A DNA stretch of 64,000 nt from an uncultured Flavobacteriaceae bacterium (GCA_947497245.1 CANMFO010000002.1:62001-126000), one strand, 5' to 3'. Numbered from the stretch's first letter, positions 16,356 through 24,428 are shown. Program-made: numbers and translations. The notes: generated by a model not told the origin, from the sequence alone.

Positions 16356-17249
16356 ATGGGTTATCAGTTAGAATTTCGACATTTCAAATATTTCTTGGCC
16401 GTGGCCGAAGAACTGCACTACCGTAGGGCCGCGGAAAAATTGTTTATCTCGCAGCCTGGCCTGAGCCGACAGATCAAACAAATGGAGGAGATTTTGGAGG
16501 TCCAGTTATTTATCCGAAGCAAAAAAAAGGTGGCACTTACCACCGCGGGGGAATACCTTAAAGGGGAAGTGGAATATTTGCTCAACCATGTGGAGTTGGT
16601 AAAGAAGCAGCTCACGCTGACCGGTCGGGGACATTCCGGGGAGCTTCGGATCGGGTTTCTGGGATCGGCGATACAAAATGTGGTACCTACCTTACTGCTG
16701 CGACTCAAAGACAGTCATTTGGGAATAAAGACCAGCCTGGAAGAGCTGAGCAACAATGCCCAGGTCAATGCCATCGTCAAGGATCGGCTTGACCTTGGTT
16801 TTGTGCGTTTGGCGCGGGTACCCAAAGGCGTCCATATCAGACCGGTATTTGAAGATACCTTTTCGGTGGTACTCCCCAAAGACCATCCCTTGGACGAAAC
16901 AAGCTTTAAAGGCATCGACCAACTGTCCGAGGAGGACTTCATACTGTTCTCACAGGATTACAGTCCGTTGTATTTTACGACGGTGATGAGCATTTGTGAG
17001 GACGCCGGTTTTTCGCCCAAGGTCTCGCACAAATCGGTTCATGCCCAGACCATTTTTAAATTGGTCGAGAACCATTTGGGCATCGCCCTGGTACCCACAG
17101 CGCTGCAACATGGATTTCAAATGGACGTAAAATTTATAGCGCTCACAAAAATTCCACAGCGAGCGGTCCTATCCGTAATTTGGAAGGAGGACAATCGAAA
17201 CCCGGCCCTGGCCCGATGTATGGATCTGCTCTTGGATCAGGCTCACTAA
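16356..17249 (+). CDS. LysR-family regulator, probably of the hut operon
   Basis: 297 residues from the ATG at 16356. An upstream in-frame start at 16278 would overlap hutH and add a non-homologous leader, so it was rejected. The N-terminal helix-turn-helix (about 5-62, LEFRHFKYFLAVAEELHYRRAAEKL and FISQPGLSRQIKQME) is followed by a periplasmic-binding-like effector domain (about 90-295). It is the LTTR arrangement of a regulator divergent from its target, with 69 bp between the starts. The likely effector is urocanate or histidine, by analogy only. Confidence 0.88.
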   Translation: MGYQLEFRHFKYFLAVAEELHYRRAAEKLFISQPGLSRQIKQMEEILEVQLFIRSKKKVALTTAGEYLKGEVEYLLNHVELVKKQLTLTGRGHSGELRIGFLGSAIQNVVPTLLLRLKDSHLGIKTSLEELSNNAQVNAIVKDRLDLGFVRLARVPKGVHIRPVFEDTFSVVLPKDHPLDETSFKGIDQLSEEDFILFSQDYSPLYFTTVMSICEDAGFSPKVSHKSVHAQTIFKLVENHLGIALVPTALQHGFQMDVKFIALTKIPQRAVLSVIWKEDNRNPALARCMDLLLDQAH

Positions 17250-17282
17250 TGTGCAAAACCTTAAATTTGAAATCTTAATTCG

Positions 17283-17846
17283 ATGCCAATGATTTTTGAC
17301 CTTATAAAAAACAGGCGCTCGGTCTTTCCGGCGCAGTACAACGGTAAACCTATCGCAAGGGCCGATATAGAACGAATCCTGGAAGCGGCCAACTGGGCGC
17401 CTACCCATAAAAAGACCGAGCCCTGGCGGTTCAGGGTATTGCAGGGGGAATCACAGGCCAAGTTGGGTCTCTTTCTATCGCTGAAATATATGGAGCACGA
17501 GCCCAAACCAAAGCAGTTCAAGATCGAGAAACTCATAGAAAACCCAAAAAAAGCGGGCGCCATCATCGCCATTTGCATGCAGCGCGACCCTTTGGAAAGC
17601 CTTCCCGAATGGGAAGAGATTGCCGCTACGGCGATGGCCGTGCAGAACATGTGGCTCTGCTGCACCGAGATGGGTATCGGCTGCTATTGGAGCTCGCCCG
17701 GACTGGTTGCCCATATGGATGATTTCTTTGACCTGAACAAAGGGGAAAGATGCTTGGGCTTTTTCTATATGGGACATTTCGATGGGGAACTTCCCGAAGT
17801 GTCCCGGGGACCTTTGGAAGCCAAGGTGGCCTGGTTGGACGAATAG
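17283..17846 (+). CDS. Nitroreductase-family protein
   Basis: 187 residues of the FMN-binding nitroreductase fold. RRSVFPAQYNGKPI (about 11-24) is the FMN-phosphate region, EAANWAPTHKKTEPWRF (about 33-49) the family signature, and GIGCYWSSPG (about 137-146) the C-terminal flavin contact. It resembles the short YdjA-type subgroup. It would use NAD(P)H to reduce quinone-like or nitro compounds; the physiological substrate is unknown. TAAATTTG at 17262-17269, just upstream, matches a -7 element but has no good -33 partner. Convergent with the DUF456 gene. Confidence 0.85.
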   Translation: MPMIFDLIKNRRSVFPAQYNGKPIARADIERILEAANWAPTHKKTEPWRFRVLQGESQAKLGLFLSLKYMEHEPKPKQFKIEKLIENPKKAGAIIAICMQRDPLESLPEWEEIAATAMAVQNMWLCCTEMGIGCYWSSPGLVAHMDDFFDLNKGERCLGFFYMGHFDGELPEVSRGPLEAKVAWLDE

Positions 17847-17856
17847 ATCGGGCGGC

Positions 17857-18372
17857 TCAGTAAAAAATAGGAAACAAAGCGGTCCTATACTCCCACAAGG
17901 TGGACAGAAAAAGTACCAAATAGGCCCCGGTCACCAGAAATTTCAGGAAGGTCCCGGTAAGGAACCCCAAAAAAGACCCGAACGCGGCCTTGGTCGCCGT
18001 TTTTTGATCCGCCTTGTTCAAAAGTTCTCCCACAAAGGCACCTATAAAAGGCCAGACGACTATACCGATGGGCCCCAAGATGGGAAAAAACAAGGCCACT
18101 AACAAACCAATGGTCGTGCCGATCATTCCCGCTTTGCTACCGCCGAACTTTTTGGTGCCCACAGCTGGGATTACATAATCCAGAGCAAAGACGATCAAAG
18201 CAATTCCGGCAGTGATTCCCAGGAACCACCAGTCATCTGGCACAGCGGCCGTAAGGTGCAACAACAGCAATCCCGCCCAACTGATCGGCGGTCCGGGCAA
18301 TACGGGCAGAAAACTCCCCAAGACCCCCACTAGCATCAATACAAACCCGAGAATCAGTAAGACAATGTCCAT
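17857..18372 (-). CDS. DUF456 membrane protein
   Basis: 171 residues, nearly all hydrophobic, with about five membrane helices. The family pattern is clear: GSFLPVLPGPPISWAG near residue 20, PAVGTKKFGGSKAGMIGT near 70 and GPIGIVVWPFIGAFVGEL near 100. The glycine- and proline-rich loops are typical of DUF456. Function is unknown in the family. Single gene on the minus strand, convergent with the nitroreductase gene and divergent from blaI. Confidence 0.85.
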   Translation of the reverse strand: MDIVLLILGFVLMLVGVLGSFLPVLPGPPISWAGLLLLHLTAAVPDDWWFLGITAGIALIVFALDYVIPAVGTKKFGGSKAGMIGTTIGLLVALFFPILGPIGIVVWPFIGAFVGELLNKADQKTATKAAFGSFLGFLTGTFLKFLVTGAYLVLFLSTLWEYRTALFPIFY

Positions 18373-18454
18373 AATAAGCTTCTTTGTGGTTTGACGAAGA
18401 TACTACCGATTTGTTACATTTTTTGGGGCCGTGCCCCGTTCTTTTAAATTTTTT

Positions 18455-18524
18455 AACTAATTTTTTAGTTTAAACTAAAAAATTAGTTATATATTTGTTG
18501 TCATACACAACTAAAAACATAGTT
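18455..18524. promoter_or_regulatory. Three phased AACTA-N6-TAGTT operators upstream of blaI-like gene
   Basis: Three copies of the dyad AACTA-N6-TAGTT lie at 18455-18470, 18473-18488 and 18509-18524, so their starts differ by 18 and 36 bp. The first two together make a perfect 36-bp palindrome (18454-18489). The last ends two bases before the start codon at 18527. The A-C-T-A...T-A-G-T core is that of BlaI/MecI operators. Repression of the operon by its own first gene is the natural reading. Confidence 0.8.
18490..18497 (+). promoter_or_regulatory. -7 element of blaI operon
   Basis: TATATTTG fits TAnnTTTG exactly and lies between the second and third operator dyads, 30 bp before the start codon. 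The -33 region would fall inside the 36-bp palindrome, so a bound repressor would block polymerase. No clear TTG is present at -33. Confidence 0.6.
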
Positions 18525-18526
18525 AA

Positions 18527-18889
18527 ATGAAACAATTGACCAAGGCAGAGGAAGAGATCATGCAGGTGCTGTGGCAGTTGCAGCAATGCAATGTGGCCGC
18601 CATCATCGAAAAACTTCCAGCACCGAAACCTGCCTATAATACCGTTTCGACCATTGTACGCATTTTGGAAAGCAAGGGGTTCGTGGGCCATGAAAAAGAG
18701 GGGAAGGGGCACGTGTACCATCCATTGGTCCAGAAGTCCGATTACAGCAACCAATCGATCAACAAATTGGTCGATGGCTATTTTCAAGGATCCTTCAAGA
18801 GTATGGTCTCCTTCTTTATGAAAAAGAACGATATGGGCCTTTCCGAATTGGAATCCATTTTAAAAGAAATCAAAAAAGACGAAAAATGA
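18527..18889 (+). CDS. BlaI/MecI/CopY-family transcriptional repressor
   Basis: 120 residues. The winged helix spans about residues 5-70 (LTKAEEEIMQVLWQL, then NTVSTIVRILESKGFVGHEKEGKGHVYHPLV), followed by the helical dimerisation tail. The downstream M56 peptidase gene overlaps it by 4 bp (ATGA). Paired BlaI/M56 proteins act as repressor and membrane sensor-protease: the protease inactivates the repressor on a signal. The operators at 18455-18524 support autoregulation. No beta-lactamase is nearby, so the signal and regulon are probably envelope-related and unknown. Confidence 0.9.
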   Translation: MKQLTKAEEEIMQVLWQLQQCNVAAIIEKLPAPKPAYNTVSTIVRILESKGFVGHEKEGKGHVYHPLVQKSDYSNQSINKLVDGYFQGSFKSMVSFFMKKNDMGLSELESILKEIKKDEK

Positions 18890-20517
18890 TCCAGTATATC
18901 CTAGAGTGCATGGCCTTTCAATTGGTGTTCCTCGTCATTTACGACCTATGGTTGAAGGGGGAGACCTTTTTCCAGTGGAACCGGCTATACCTGATCGCAA
19001 CCTATGTGCTGTCGCTGGTACTGCCCTGGGTAAAAATCGAGGCCTTCAGAACGGCCGTGCCCGAAAAATACGCCGTATATCCGGAGTTCCTATGGCAGTT
19101 GGACCAAACAACGGCAGGAGTGACGGCCAGCGGAGGTTCGTTTTTCCAACTTTCCTGGCAACAGGGACTGCTGATCGTTGGGATGTCCGCCGCGGCCCTT
19201 TCCTTCGGCTATAAGCTATATCAAATACACCGGCTGCGCACAAAGGGACAAGTGCATTACTTTGCGGATTTTACCCGTGTGGTCATCAAAAACAGCAATC
19301 TTGCCTTTTCTTTCTTCAAATCTATTTTTTTGGGAGACCGGGTTTTGGAGAACGAGCACCAGAACATCATCGCGCACGAAATGGTACATATCAGGCAAAG
19401 GCATTCCTATGACCTGCTCTTTTTTGAACTGATGCGCATTGTGGGCTGGTTCAATCCGCTGGTCTATGTATACCAGGCCAGGGTATCCGAACTACATGAA
19501 TTTATAGCAGACGCCCAGGTGGCCAAGACCGATAAAAAGGGGCAGTACCAGATGCTGTTGTCGCAAGTGTTCCAAACACAGCAAATCTCCTTTATCAATC
19601 AATTTTTTAAATCTTCCCTGATCAAAAAACGAATTGTCATGTTACAGAAATCCAAATCAAAAAAGGTCTTGCAGTTAAAGTATTTACTATTGCTTCCCGT
19701 ACTTATGGGCATGCTCTTCTATTCTTCCTGTCAAAATGAAGGGAGTACCGTTCCCGTGGACACCATTACCGTTGGAAACATAGAGCAGCTCACCGTTGCG
19801 GAGGAACAACAGGTTTTTGATAGGTTGACGGAGCTTTCGGAAGGCACCGGGGATTGGCAGCTCTTTGTGAAGGACAAAAACTCGACCATGAAATTCATAC
19901 CCTCGGGCAACGGTTCCTATATCACCGGTCCCAACAATGAAAAAATACCTGCCCGCTTGGCCATCGATTCCAAATTGGAGGGCTTCGACGATATGTCCGA
20001 TTCCAAAGGGTATTATGTGGATGCGGACAAATACTCGACCGCCAAGTATGTCGAGCTTTCCAGGGAACGGGAAGGACTGATAAAGGCCGGAAAATCGAAA
20101 GGTTTGGAACTATCCAGGTTGGACGCGCAGTTGGAAGTGCTTCGAGAACAAATTTTGCGCAACAACGAGGGTGTTGTCCCCTTTGCGTGGGTTGAGGAAG
20201 TTCCTGTTTTCCCGGGCTGCGAAAATGAGACCGACAAACGGGCCTGTTTCAACGAAAAGATGCAACGGCATATCAGCAAAAACTTCAGATATCCGCAAGA
20301 AGCACAGGAAAAAGGGATCCAGGGAAGGGTGAACACCATGTTTACCATTTCCAAGGATGGCTCGATTCCAAAGATTACCTTACGCGGCCCGGACAAACTA
20401 TTGGAAGACGAGGTGGAGCGGATCATTTCAAGGCTGCCCCGGATGATTCCTGGCAAGTATCGGGGCGAGTCGGTGGACGTTCCCTATTCCATTCCCGTTA
20501 CCTTTAAACTGCAGTAA
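18886..20517 (+). CDS. M56 (BlaR1-type) metallopeptidase with C-terminal TonB domain
   Basis: 543 residues. N-terminal membrane helices (about 4-50 and 90-110) carry a zinc peptidase domain with HEMVHIRQRH at about 164-173, the HExxH motif, and ELHEFIADAQV downstream (about 205-215). A further membrane segment at about 265-282 (YLLLLPVLMGMLFYSSC) leads to a periplasmic part. The last ~100 residues (VPVFPGCE...YPQEAQEKGIQGRVN...PYSIPVTFKL) form a TonB C-terminal domain. This peptidase-TonB fusion is usual in Bacteroidota, unlike penicillin-sensing BlaR1. The C-terminal domain may sense or contact an outer-membrane partner; inference. Confidence 0.87.
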   Translation: MIQYILECMAFQLVFLVIYDLWLKGETFFQWNRLYLIATYVLSLVLPWVKIEAFRTAVPEKYAVYPEFLWQLDQTTAGVTASGGSFFQLSWQQGLLIVGMSAAALSFGYKLYQIHRLRTKGQVHYFADFTRVVIKNSNLAFSFFKSIFLGDRVLENEHQNIIAHEMVHIRQRHSYDLLFFELMRIVGWFNPLVYVYQARVSELHEFIADAQVAKTDKKGQYQMLLSQVFQTQQISFINQFFKSSLIKKRIVMLQKSKSKKVLQLKYLLLLPVLMGMLFYSSCQNEGSTVPVDTITVGNIEQLTVAEEQQVFDRLTELSEGTGDWQLFVKDKNSTMKFIPSGNGSYITGPNNEKIPARLAIDSKLEGFDDMSDSKGYYVDADKYSTAKYVELSREREGLIKAGKSKGLELSRLDAQLEVLREQILRNNEGVVPFAWVEEVPVFPGCENETDKRACFNEKMQRHISKNFRYPQEAQEKGIQGRVNTMFTISKDGSIPKITLRGPDKLLEDEVERIISRLPRMIPGKYRGESVDVPYSIPVTFKLQ

Positions 20518-20521
20518 AGGT

Positions 20522-21661
20522 TTGAGACCCTTTTTCTCAGTACTGTTCTTGCTCTTCGCGGTACGGGCCGGGGCACAGACCCGAGCTGAAGCCATAGCCG
20601 ATAGTCTGTACGCCACTGGCGATTACATCCATGCCATCAACGCCTATTCCAAAGTGGGGAATAGGGCTTCGGGCTTGCAGATCGCCCGGGCGTACAAGGC
20701 CGTGGGGAATTACGATAAGGCCATCAAACAGTACGAGGCCCTGGCAGCGGGGAATATCGATTTGCAAGTGGTGCGGTTCGAACTGGGCAGACTGTATTCG
20801 AAGACCAAACGGACCCACCAGGCCCGGGAACTCTTTTTGTCCCTTTCCCAGAACAATGCCGATAATCCCGAGTACCATTACCACCTCGGGGCGGCCTATC
20901 AGGATCTGGGAAGGACGCGGGAAAGCATTTCCAGCTACAAAAAAGCGGTCGCCCTGGACAGAACCCACCTTCGGAGCCTCTTCCGCCTGGGAAAGTATTA
21001 CGTGGCCCAAAGGGAGAAAGATTCCGCCCTTAGCTTTGTAGACCAAGGGTTGGAATTTTATGCGGACGACGTTTCCCTTATCAACCTCAAGGCCCTGGCC
21101 TATTACAACAACGACCAATATGGAAAGGCACTTCCATTTTTTGAACGCTTGGTGGAACTTGGGGAACAAAAGCAATATATTTATGAGAAGTTGGCCTTTT
21201 GCTATTTCAAGAGTTGGGAATTCGAAAAGGCCAAAACGACCTATAAAGTTGTTTTGGTGATGGACCCCGACAATGCCGAGGCACATTTTAATCTGGGGCA
21301 GGTTTTTTGGAAAGAGGAACAGCTGGATAGTGTGCGGTTCCACGTCAAGAGATCGATAGAGTTGCAGGACCCCATTCTCAGTCGGGAATACGATGCCCTG
21401 GCCCGCCTGGCGAGGCAGGAAAACGACCTGAAGTCGGCCTTTGAATATTACAAGCTGGCCTATGCGGAGGATACCTCCAACTATTTGATATATTTCAATA
21501 TGTGCACCGTAGCGGACCAATACCTCACGGATCCCCAACGGAAATTGGATTACTATGGGAGCTTCATCGAGAAGTTTGGCAGAAAAAAGCCCTATTGCTC
21601 CGAATTTTCGCAAAGGCGCATCACGGAATTGAGGGAGGAAATACACTTCGTCCAGGAATAA
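20522..21661 (+). CDS. Secreted TPR-repeat protein
   Basis: 379 residues from a TTG start four bases after the M56 stop. No ATG exists in frame near the 5' end, and TTG gives a clean signal peptide ending at RAGAQ. The mature part is a run of tetratricopeptide repeats from about residue 30 to 340 (for example GNYDKAIKQYEALAAG, PEYHYHLGAAYQDLGR, AEAHFNLGQVFWKEEQ). Probably periplasmic, co-transcribed with blaI-M56, and a likely scaffold in the same envelope response. Specific function unknown. Confidence 0.83.
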   Translation: MRPFFSVLFLLFAVRAGAQTRAEAIADSLYATGDYIHAINAYSKVGNRASGLQIARAYKAVGNYDKAIKQYEALAAGNIDLQVVRFELGRLYSKTKRTHQARELFLSLSQNNADNPEYHYHLGAAYQDLGRTRESISSYKKAVALDRTHLRSLFRLGKYYVAQREKDSALSFVDQGLEFYADDVSLINLKALAYYNNDQYGKALPFFERLVELGEQKQYIYEKLAFCYFKSWEFEKAKTTYKVVLVMDPDNAEAHFNLGQVFWKEEQLDSVRFHVKRSIELQDPILSREYDALARLARQENDLKSAFEYYKLAYAEDTSNYLIYFNMCTVADQYLTDPQRKLDYYGSFIEKFGRKKPYCSEFSQRRITELREEIHFVQE

Positions 21662-21785
21662 TCCGCTTTATGGATCCATTTATACGAGCGTGTACCATTT
21701 TGTGGGTCCGCTGCGATGGGTGCCCTAGGGATGTTGTCCGAAATGTCCTTAAAAAATCGTAAATTCCGCCCAGAATTCCGGCTTC

Positions 21786-22262
21786 ATGAGGCATCTTCCC
21801 GTTTTGTGTTTTCTGAGCTTGCTGACCTCCTGCAATTGGTTCGCTTCCAAAGAAGCAAAAACGCAGGAACTGGTCAATCGGGAAATGCGCGAGATCGACT
21901 GGAACGATGTGGACAACTACCCCCTTTTTGAAAATTGCGATGAAACCCTTACCAAAACGGGCCAACGGGAATGTTTTGAGCGGGAGCTGTTGGAGCACTG
22001 TGGCAAAACCCTAAGGGAATTCGATTATGAGTTCGAAGAAGGGACCAATACCACCATACAGGTCGATTTTTTGGTCGACCAAAATGGCCATATATCGATC
22101 CTGGACATAGAAAAAGATGGGTCGATCGACAATCAAATGCCCGAGTTCGACCAAATTGTGGCGGAAAGCCTCAAAAATTTGCCGACTTTGGCCCCAGCTT
22201 TGAAAAGGGGAATGCCCGTGAAGGCAAAGTTTCGCATTCCCATCGTTTTTAACACAAAATAG
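21786..22262 (+). CDS. Lipoprotein with TonB C-terminal-like domain
   Basis: 158 residues. The lipobox LLTSC at about 11-16 marks a lipoprotein. The mature part has PLFENCDET and a C-terminal region (about 82-156: TTIQVDFLVDQNGHISILDIEKDGS...VKAKFRIPIVF) resembling the TonB C-terminal domain seen in the M56 protein upstream. It is the fourth plus-strand gene after blaI, 124 bp after the TPR gene. The shared domain suggests it belongs to the same envelope system; this is inference. Confidence 0.7.
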   Translation: MRHLPVLCFLSLLTSCNWFASKEAKTQELVNREMREIDWNDVDNYPLFENCDETLTKTGQRECFERELLEHCGKTLREFDYEFEEGTNTTIQVDFLVDQNGHISILDIEKDGSIDNQMPEFDQIVAESLKNLPTLAPALKRGMPVKAKFRIPIVFNTK

Positions 22263-22269
22263 CGCGCGT

Positions 22270-22824
22270 TTGGCTACTGAAAAAATTATTTTGGGAATAG
22301 ATCCCGGGACCACCATCATGGGCTTTGGCCTGATCCGGGTGGCGGACAGGAAAATGCACTTCCTTCAAATGAACGAACTATTGCTCAAAAAGTACAAGGA
22401 TCCCTATACCAAACTGAAGTTGATCTTTGAGCGAACGATCGAACTGATCGACACCTACCACCCCGACGAGATAGCCATTGAGGCACCGTTTTATGGCAAG
22501 AACGTGCAATCGATGCTGAAATTGGGCCGGGCACAGGGAGTGGCTATGGCCGCCGGGCTCTCCCGTCAGATCCCCATCACAGAGTACCTTCCCAAAAAGA
22601 TAAAGATGTCCATTACAGGGAATGGAAATGCCAGTAAGGAACAGGTGGCCAAAATGCTGCAGGGGGTGCTGGGACTCAAATCCCTCCCCAAGAACCTGGA
22701 CAGTACCGACGGACTGGCCGCTGCGGTATGCCATTTTTACAACGCGGGCAGGGTTGAAATGGGAAAGAGCTATTCCGGATGGGCGGCTTTTGTGAAGCAG
22801 AATGATGGAAGGGTCGAGGAGTAG
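22270..22824 (+). CDS. ruvC: Holliday-junction resolvase RuvC
   Basis: 184 residues. The acidic catalytic residues fall in LGIDPGTTIMGFGLI (Asp, about residue 10), IAIEAPFYGKNVQSMLKLGRAQG (Glu, about 74) and DSTDGLAAAVCHFYN (Asp, about 149-163). It cuts Holliday junctions with RuvAB in recombinational repair. The start is TTG (22270), 7 bp after the previous stop; no ATG is available upstream of the first catalytic motif. Its stop codon is followed at once by a heptad array and the four-helix-bundle gene. Confidence 0.93.
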   Translation: MATEKIILGIDPGTTIMGFGLIRVADRKMHFLQMNELLLKKYKDPYTKLKLIFERTIELIDTYHPDEIAIEAPFYGKNVQSMLKLGRAQGVAMAAGLSRQIPITEYLPKKIKMSITGNGNASKEQVAKMLQGVLGLKSLPKNLDSTDGLAAAVCHFYNAGRVEMGKSYSGWAAFVKQNDGRVEE

Positions 22825-22825
22825 T

Positions 22826-22860
22826 AGGCAGTGCTCAGTAGGCAATGTTCGGTAGACAGC
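22826..22860 (+). repeat. Heptad array A (NNNCAGT type), 5 units
   Basis: Five consecutive 7-bp units: AGGCAGT, GCTCAGT, AGGCAAT, GTTCGGT, AGACAGC. The shared positions are C-A-G-T or C-A-A-T at 4-7. It begins two bases after the ruvC stop and ends 12 bp before the ATG of the four-helix-bundle gene. It is inverted relative to array B on the other side of that gene. Confidence 0.75.
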
Positions 22861-22872
22861 AATAAAGCAATT

Positions 22873-23238
22873 ATGAAATTTCAAGACCTGTTGGCGTATC
22901 AAAAATCATTTGATTTGGCGATGAAGATTTTTGAAGTGTCCAAATCGTTCCCTAAAGAAGAAACCTATTCTTTGATGGACCAGGTCCGTAGGGCTTCCCG
23001 AAGCGTATGTGTTAACATTGCGGAAGCCTATCGGAAATATAGCTACCCCAAACATTTTATTAGTAAATTGACAGATTGCGATTCCGAAAATTCGGAAACG
23101 CAGGGTTGGCTCGAATTTGCTTTGGCACGCAAATACATTGATAAGACTGTTTTTGATGCACTCACCCAACAAAGCGAAGAGGTTGGGAAGCTGCTTCATT
23201 ACATGATCAGAAACCCCGATACGTTTGGCTCAAAATGA
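22873..23238 (+). CDS. Four-helix-bundle protein (23S rRNA intervening-sequence protein family)
   Basis: 121 residues from the ATG at 22873. An in-frame ATG at 22831 would translate the heptad array and was rejected. The family signature is clear: FQDLLAYQKSFDLAMKIFEVSKSFPKEE, SLMDQVRRASRSVCVNIAEAY, then EFALARKYID and EVGKLLHYMI. These are the helices of the S23/IVP fold, also related to the Avd accessory protein of diversity-generating retroelements. Function is not established. It interrupts an otherwise ordinary ruvC-hemW neighbourhood, is more AT-rich than both neighbours, and is bracketed by inverted heptad arrays, so it looks like an inserted cassette. Confidence 0.88.
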   Translation: MKFQDLLAYQKSFDLAMKIFEVSKSFPKEETYSLMDQVRRASRSVCVNIAEAYRKYSYPKHFISKLTDCDSENSETQGWLEFALARKYIDKTVFDALTQQSEEVGKLLHYMIRNPDTFGSK

Positions 23239-23242
23239 GGGA

Positions 23243-23277
23243 ACTGCCAACTGAACACTGAACACTGTTTACTGAAA
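23243..23277 (-). repeat. Heptad array B (inverted), 5 perfect units
   Basis: On the plus strand the units read ACTGCCA, ACTGAAC, ACTGAAC, ACTGTTT, ACTGAAA; the minus strand therefore shows five perfect NNNCAGT units. It starts 4 bp after the four-helix-bundle stop and ends one base before the hemW ATG at 23279. The segment 23257-23274 is an imperfect inverted copy of 22823-22839 in array A. Confidence 0.78.
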
Positions 23278-23278
23278 A

Positions 23279-24412
23279 ATGAGCGGAATCTATATTCACA
23301 TACCATTTTGCAAGCAGGCCTGTCACTACTGTGATTTTCACTTTTCCACCTCCTTTAGGAAGAAAGAGGCCATGGTCTCCGCCTTGCGAAAAGAGCTTGA
23401 AATCCGCAAGAGTGAAGGTCGGGACAACTTGGTGGAGACCATTTATTTCGGTGGAGGTACCCCCTCGGTCTTGGAGACCCATGAGATCGAAAGCGTCATC
23501 GACACGGTGTATCGGCATTACCGGGTGGTTTCCCGGCCGGAAATTACCCTGGAGGCCAATCCGGACGATCTATCGGATGCCCGAATCGCCCAACTGGCGG
23601 ACAGTCGGGTCAACCGCTTGAGCATAGGGGTCCAATCTTTTTGCGAAGCGGATTTAATACTGATGAACCGCGCCCACAGGGCGGAAGAAGCCGAAGCATG
23701 TTTGGAACGGGCGTGCAAGTACTTTGACAATATATCCGTGGATCTCATTTACGGTATTCCAAATATGACCCGAGAACTATGGCAGCAAAATATTGAAAAG
23801 GTCCTCTCCCTTGATATCCCACATATTTCCAGCTACGCATTGACCGTGGAACCCAAGACGGCCCTGGCGCGTTTCATCGCGAAGGGAACCATAGCCCCCC
23901 TGGAGGAGGGGGTGGCCCGGGAACATTTCCATTTGCTGATCGATATCCTGGAGACCGCAGGTTATGTACACTACGAAACGTCCAACTTTGGAAAACCGGG
24001 TTATTTTTCGAAGAACAATACGGCCTATTGGCAAGGAAAAAAATATTTGGGCATTGGCCCCTCCGCCCACTCTTACAATGGTGTGCAAAGGGGTTGGAAC
24101 ATCAGCAACAATTCCAAATACCTCCGGGCGATCCAAGCGGGCGAACTGCCCATGCAGGTGGAACATCTTTCCAAAAATGATCAATACAATGAGTACATAA
24201 TGACCGGATTGCGCACCATTTGGGGTGTTTCACTGTCCAAGATCGAACTGGAATTCGGTTCAAAATACCGGCATTACGCAATGCGCCAAGCAGAAAAACA
24301 CATCGCGGAGCAGTTGCTCTCCTTGGGTGGGGATACCTTACTGGTCACCAAAAAGGGAAAATTTTTGGCCGACGGCATTGCCGCGGATTTGTTTATGGTT
24401 AACTTGTCCTGA
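23279..24412 (+). CDS. hemW: Radical SAM haem chaperone HemW
   Basis: 377 residues. The iron-sulfur motif CKQACHYC (about 10-17, CxxxCxxC) is followed by CDFHFS, the GGGTPS SAM-binding glycine motif (about 59-64), RLSIGVQSF (about 116-124) and a C-terminal HemN-like domain (about 270-375, with NEYIMTGLRTIWGVSL). The lack of the extra N-terminal HemN residues and the length fit HemW, which inserts haem into respiratory enzymes rather than oxidising coproporphyrinogen. The downstream cyclase-family start lies 16 bp after its stop. Confidence 0.9.
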   Translation: MSGIYIHIPFCKQACHYCDFHFSTSFRKKEAMVSALRKELEIRKSEGRDNLVETIYFGGGTPSVLETHEIESVIDTVYRHYRVVSRPEITLEANPDDLSDARIAQLADSRVNRLSIGVQSFCEADLILMNRAHRAEEAEACLERACKYFDNISVDLIYGIPNMTRELWQQNIEKVLSLDIPHISSYALTVEPKTALARFIAKGTIAPLEEGVAREHFHLLIDILETAGYVHYETSNFGKPGYFSKNNTAYWQGKKYLGIGPSAHSYNGVQRGWNISNNSKYLRAIQAGELPMQVEHLSKNDQYNEYIMTGLRTIWGVSLSKIELEFGSKYRHYAMRQAEKHIAEQLLSLGGDTLLVTKKGKFLADGIAADLFMVNLS

Positions 24413-24428
24413 AACGAGCCCGGCATTC

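Noticed and set aside
18425-18437. Hairpin GGGGC-CGT-GCCCC as a terminator
   Set aside because: It lies upstream, not downstream, of both flanking genes and has only a short stem.
18886-20517. Beta-lactam sensor BlaR1
   Set aside because: No penicillin-binding domain; the C-terminus is a TonB domain and no beta-lactamase is near.
20537-21646. 369-codon open frame antisense to the TPR gene
   Set aside because: The plus-strand TPR protein has signal peptide and repeats; the antisense frame has no recognisable domain.
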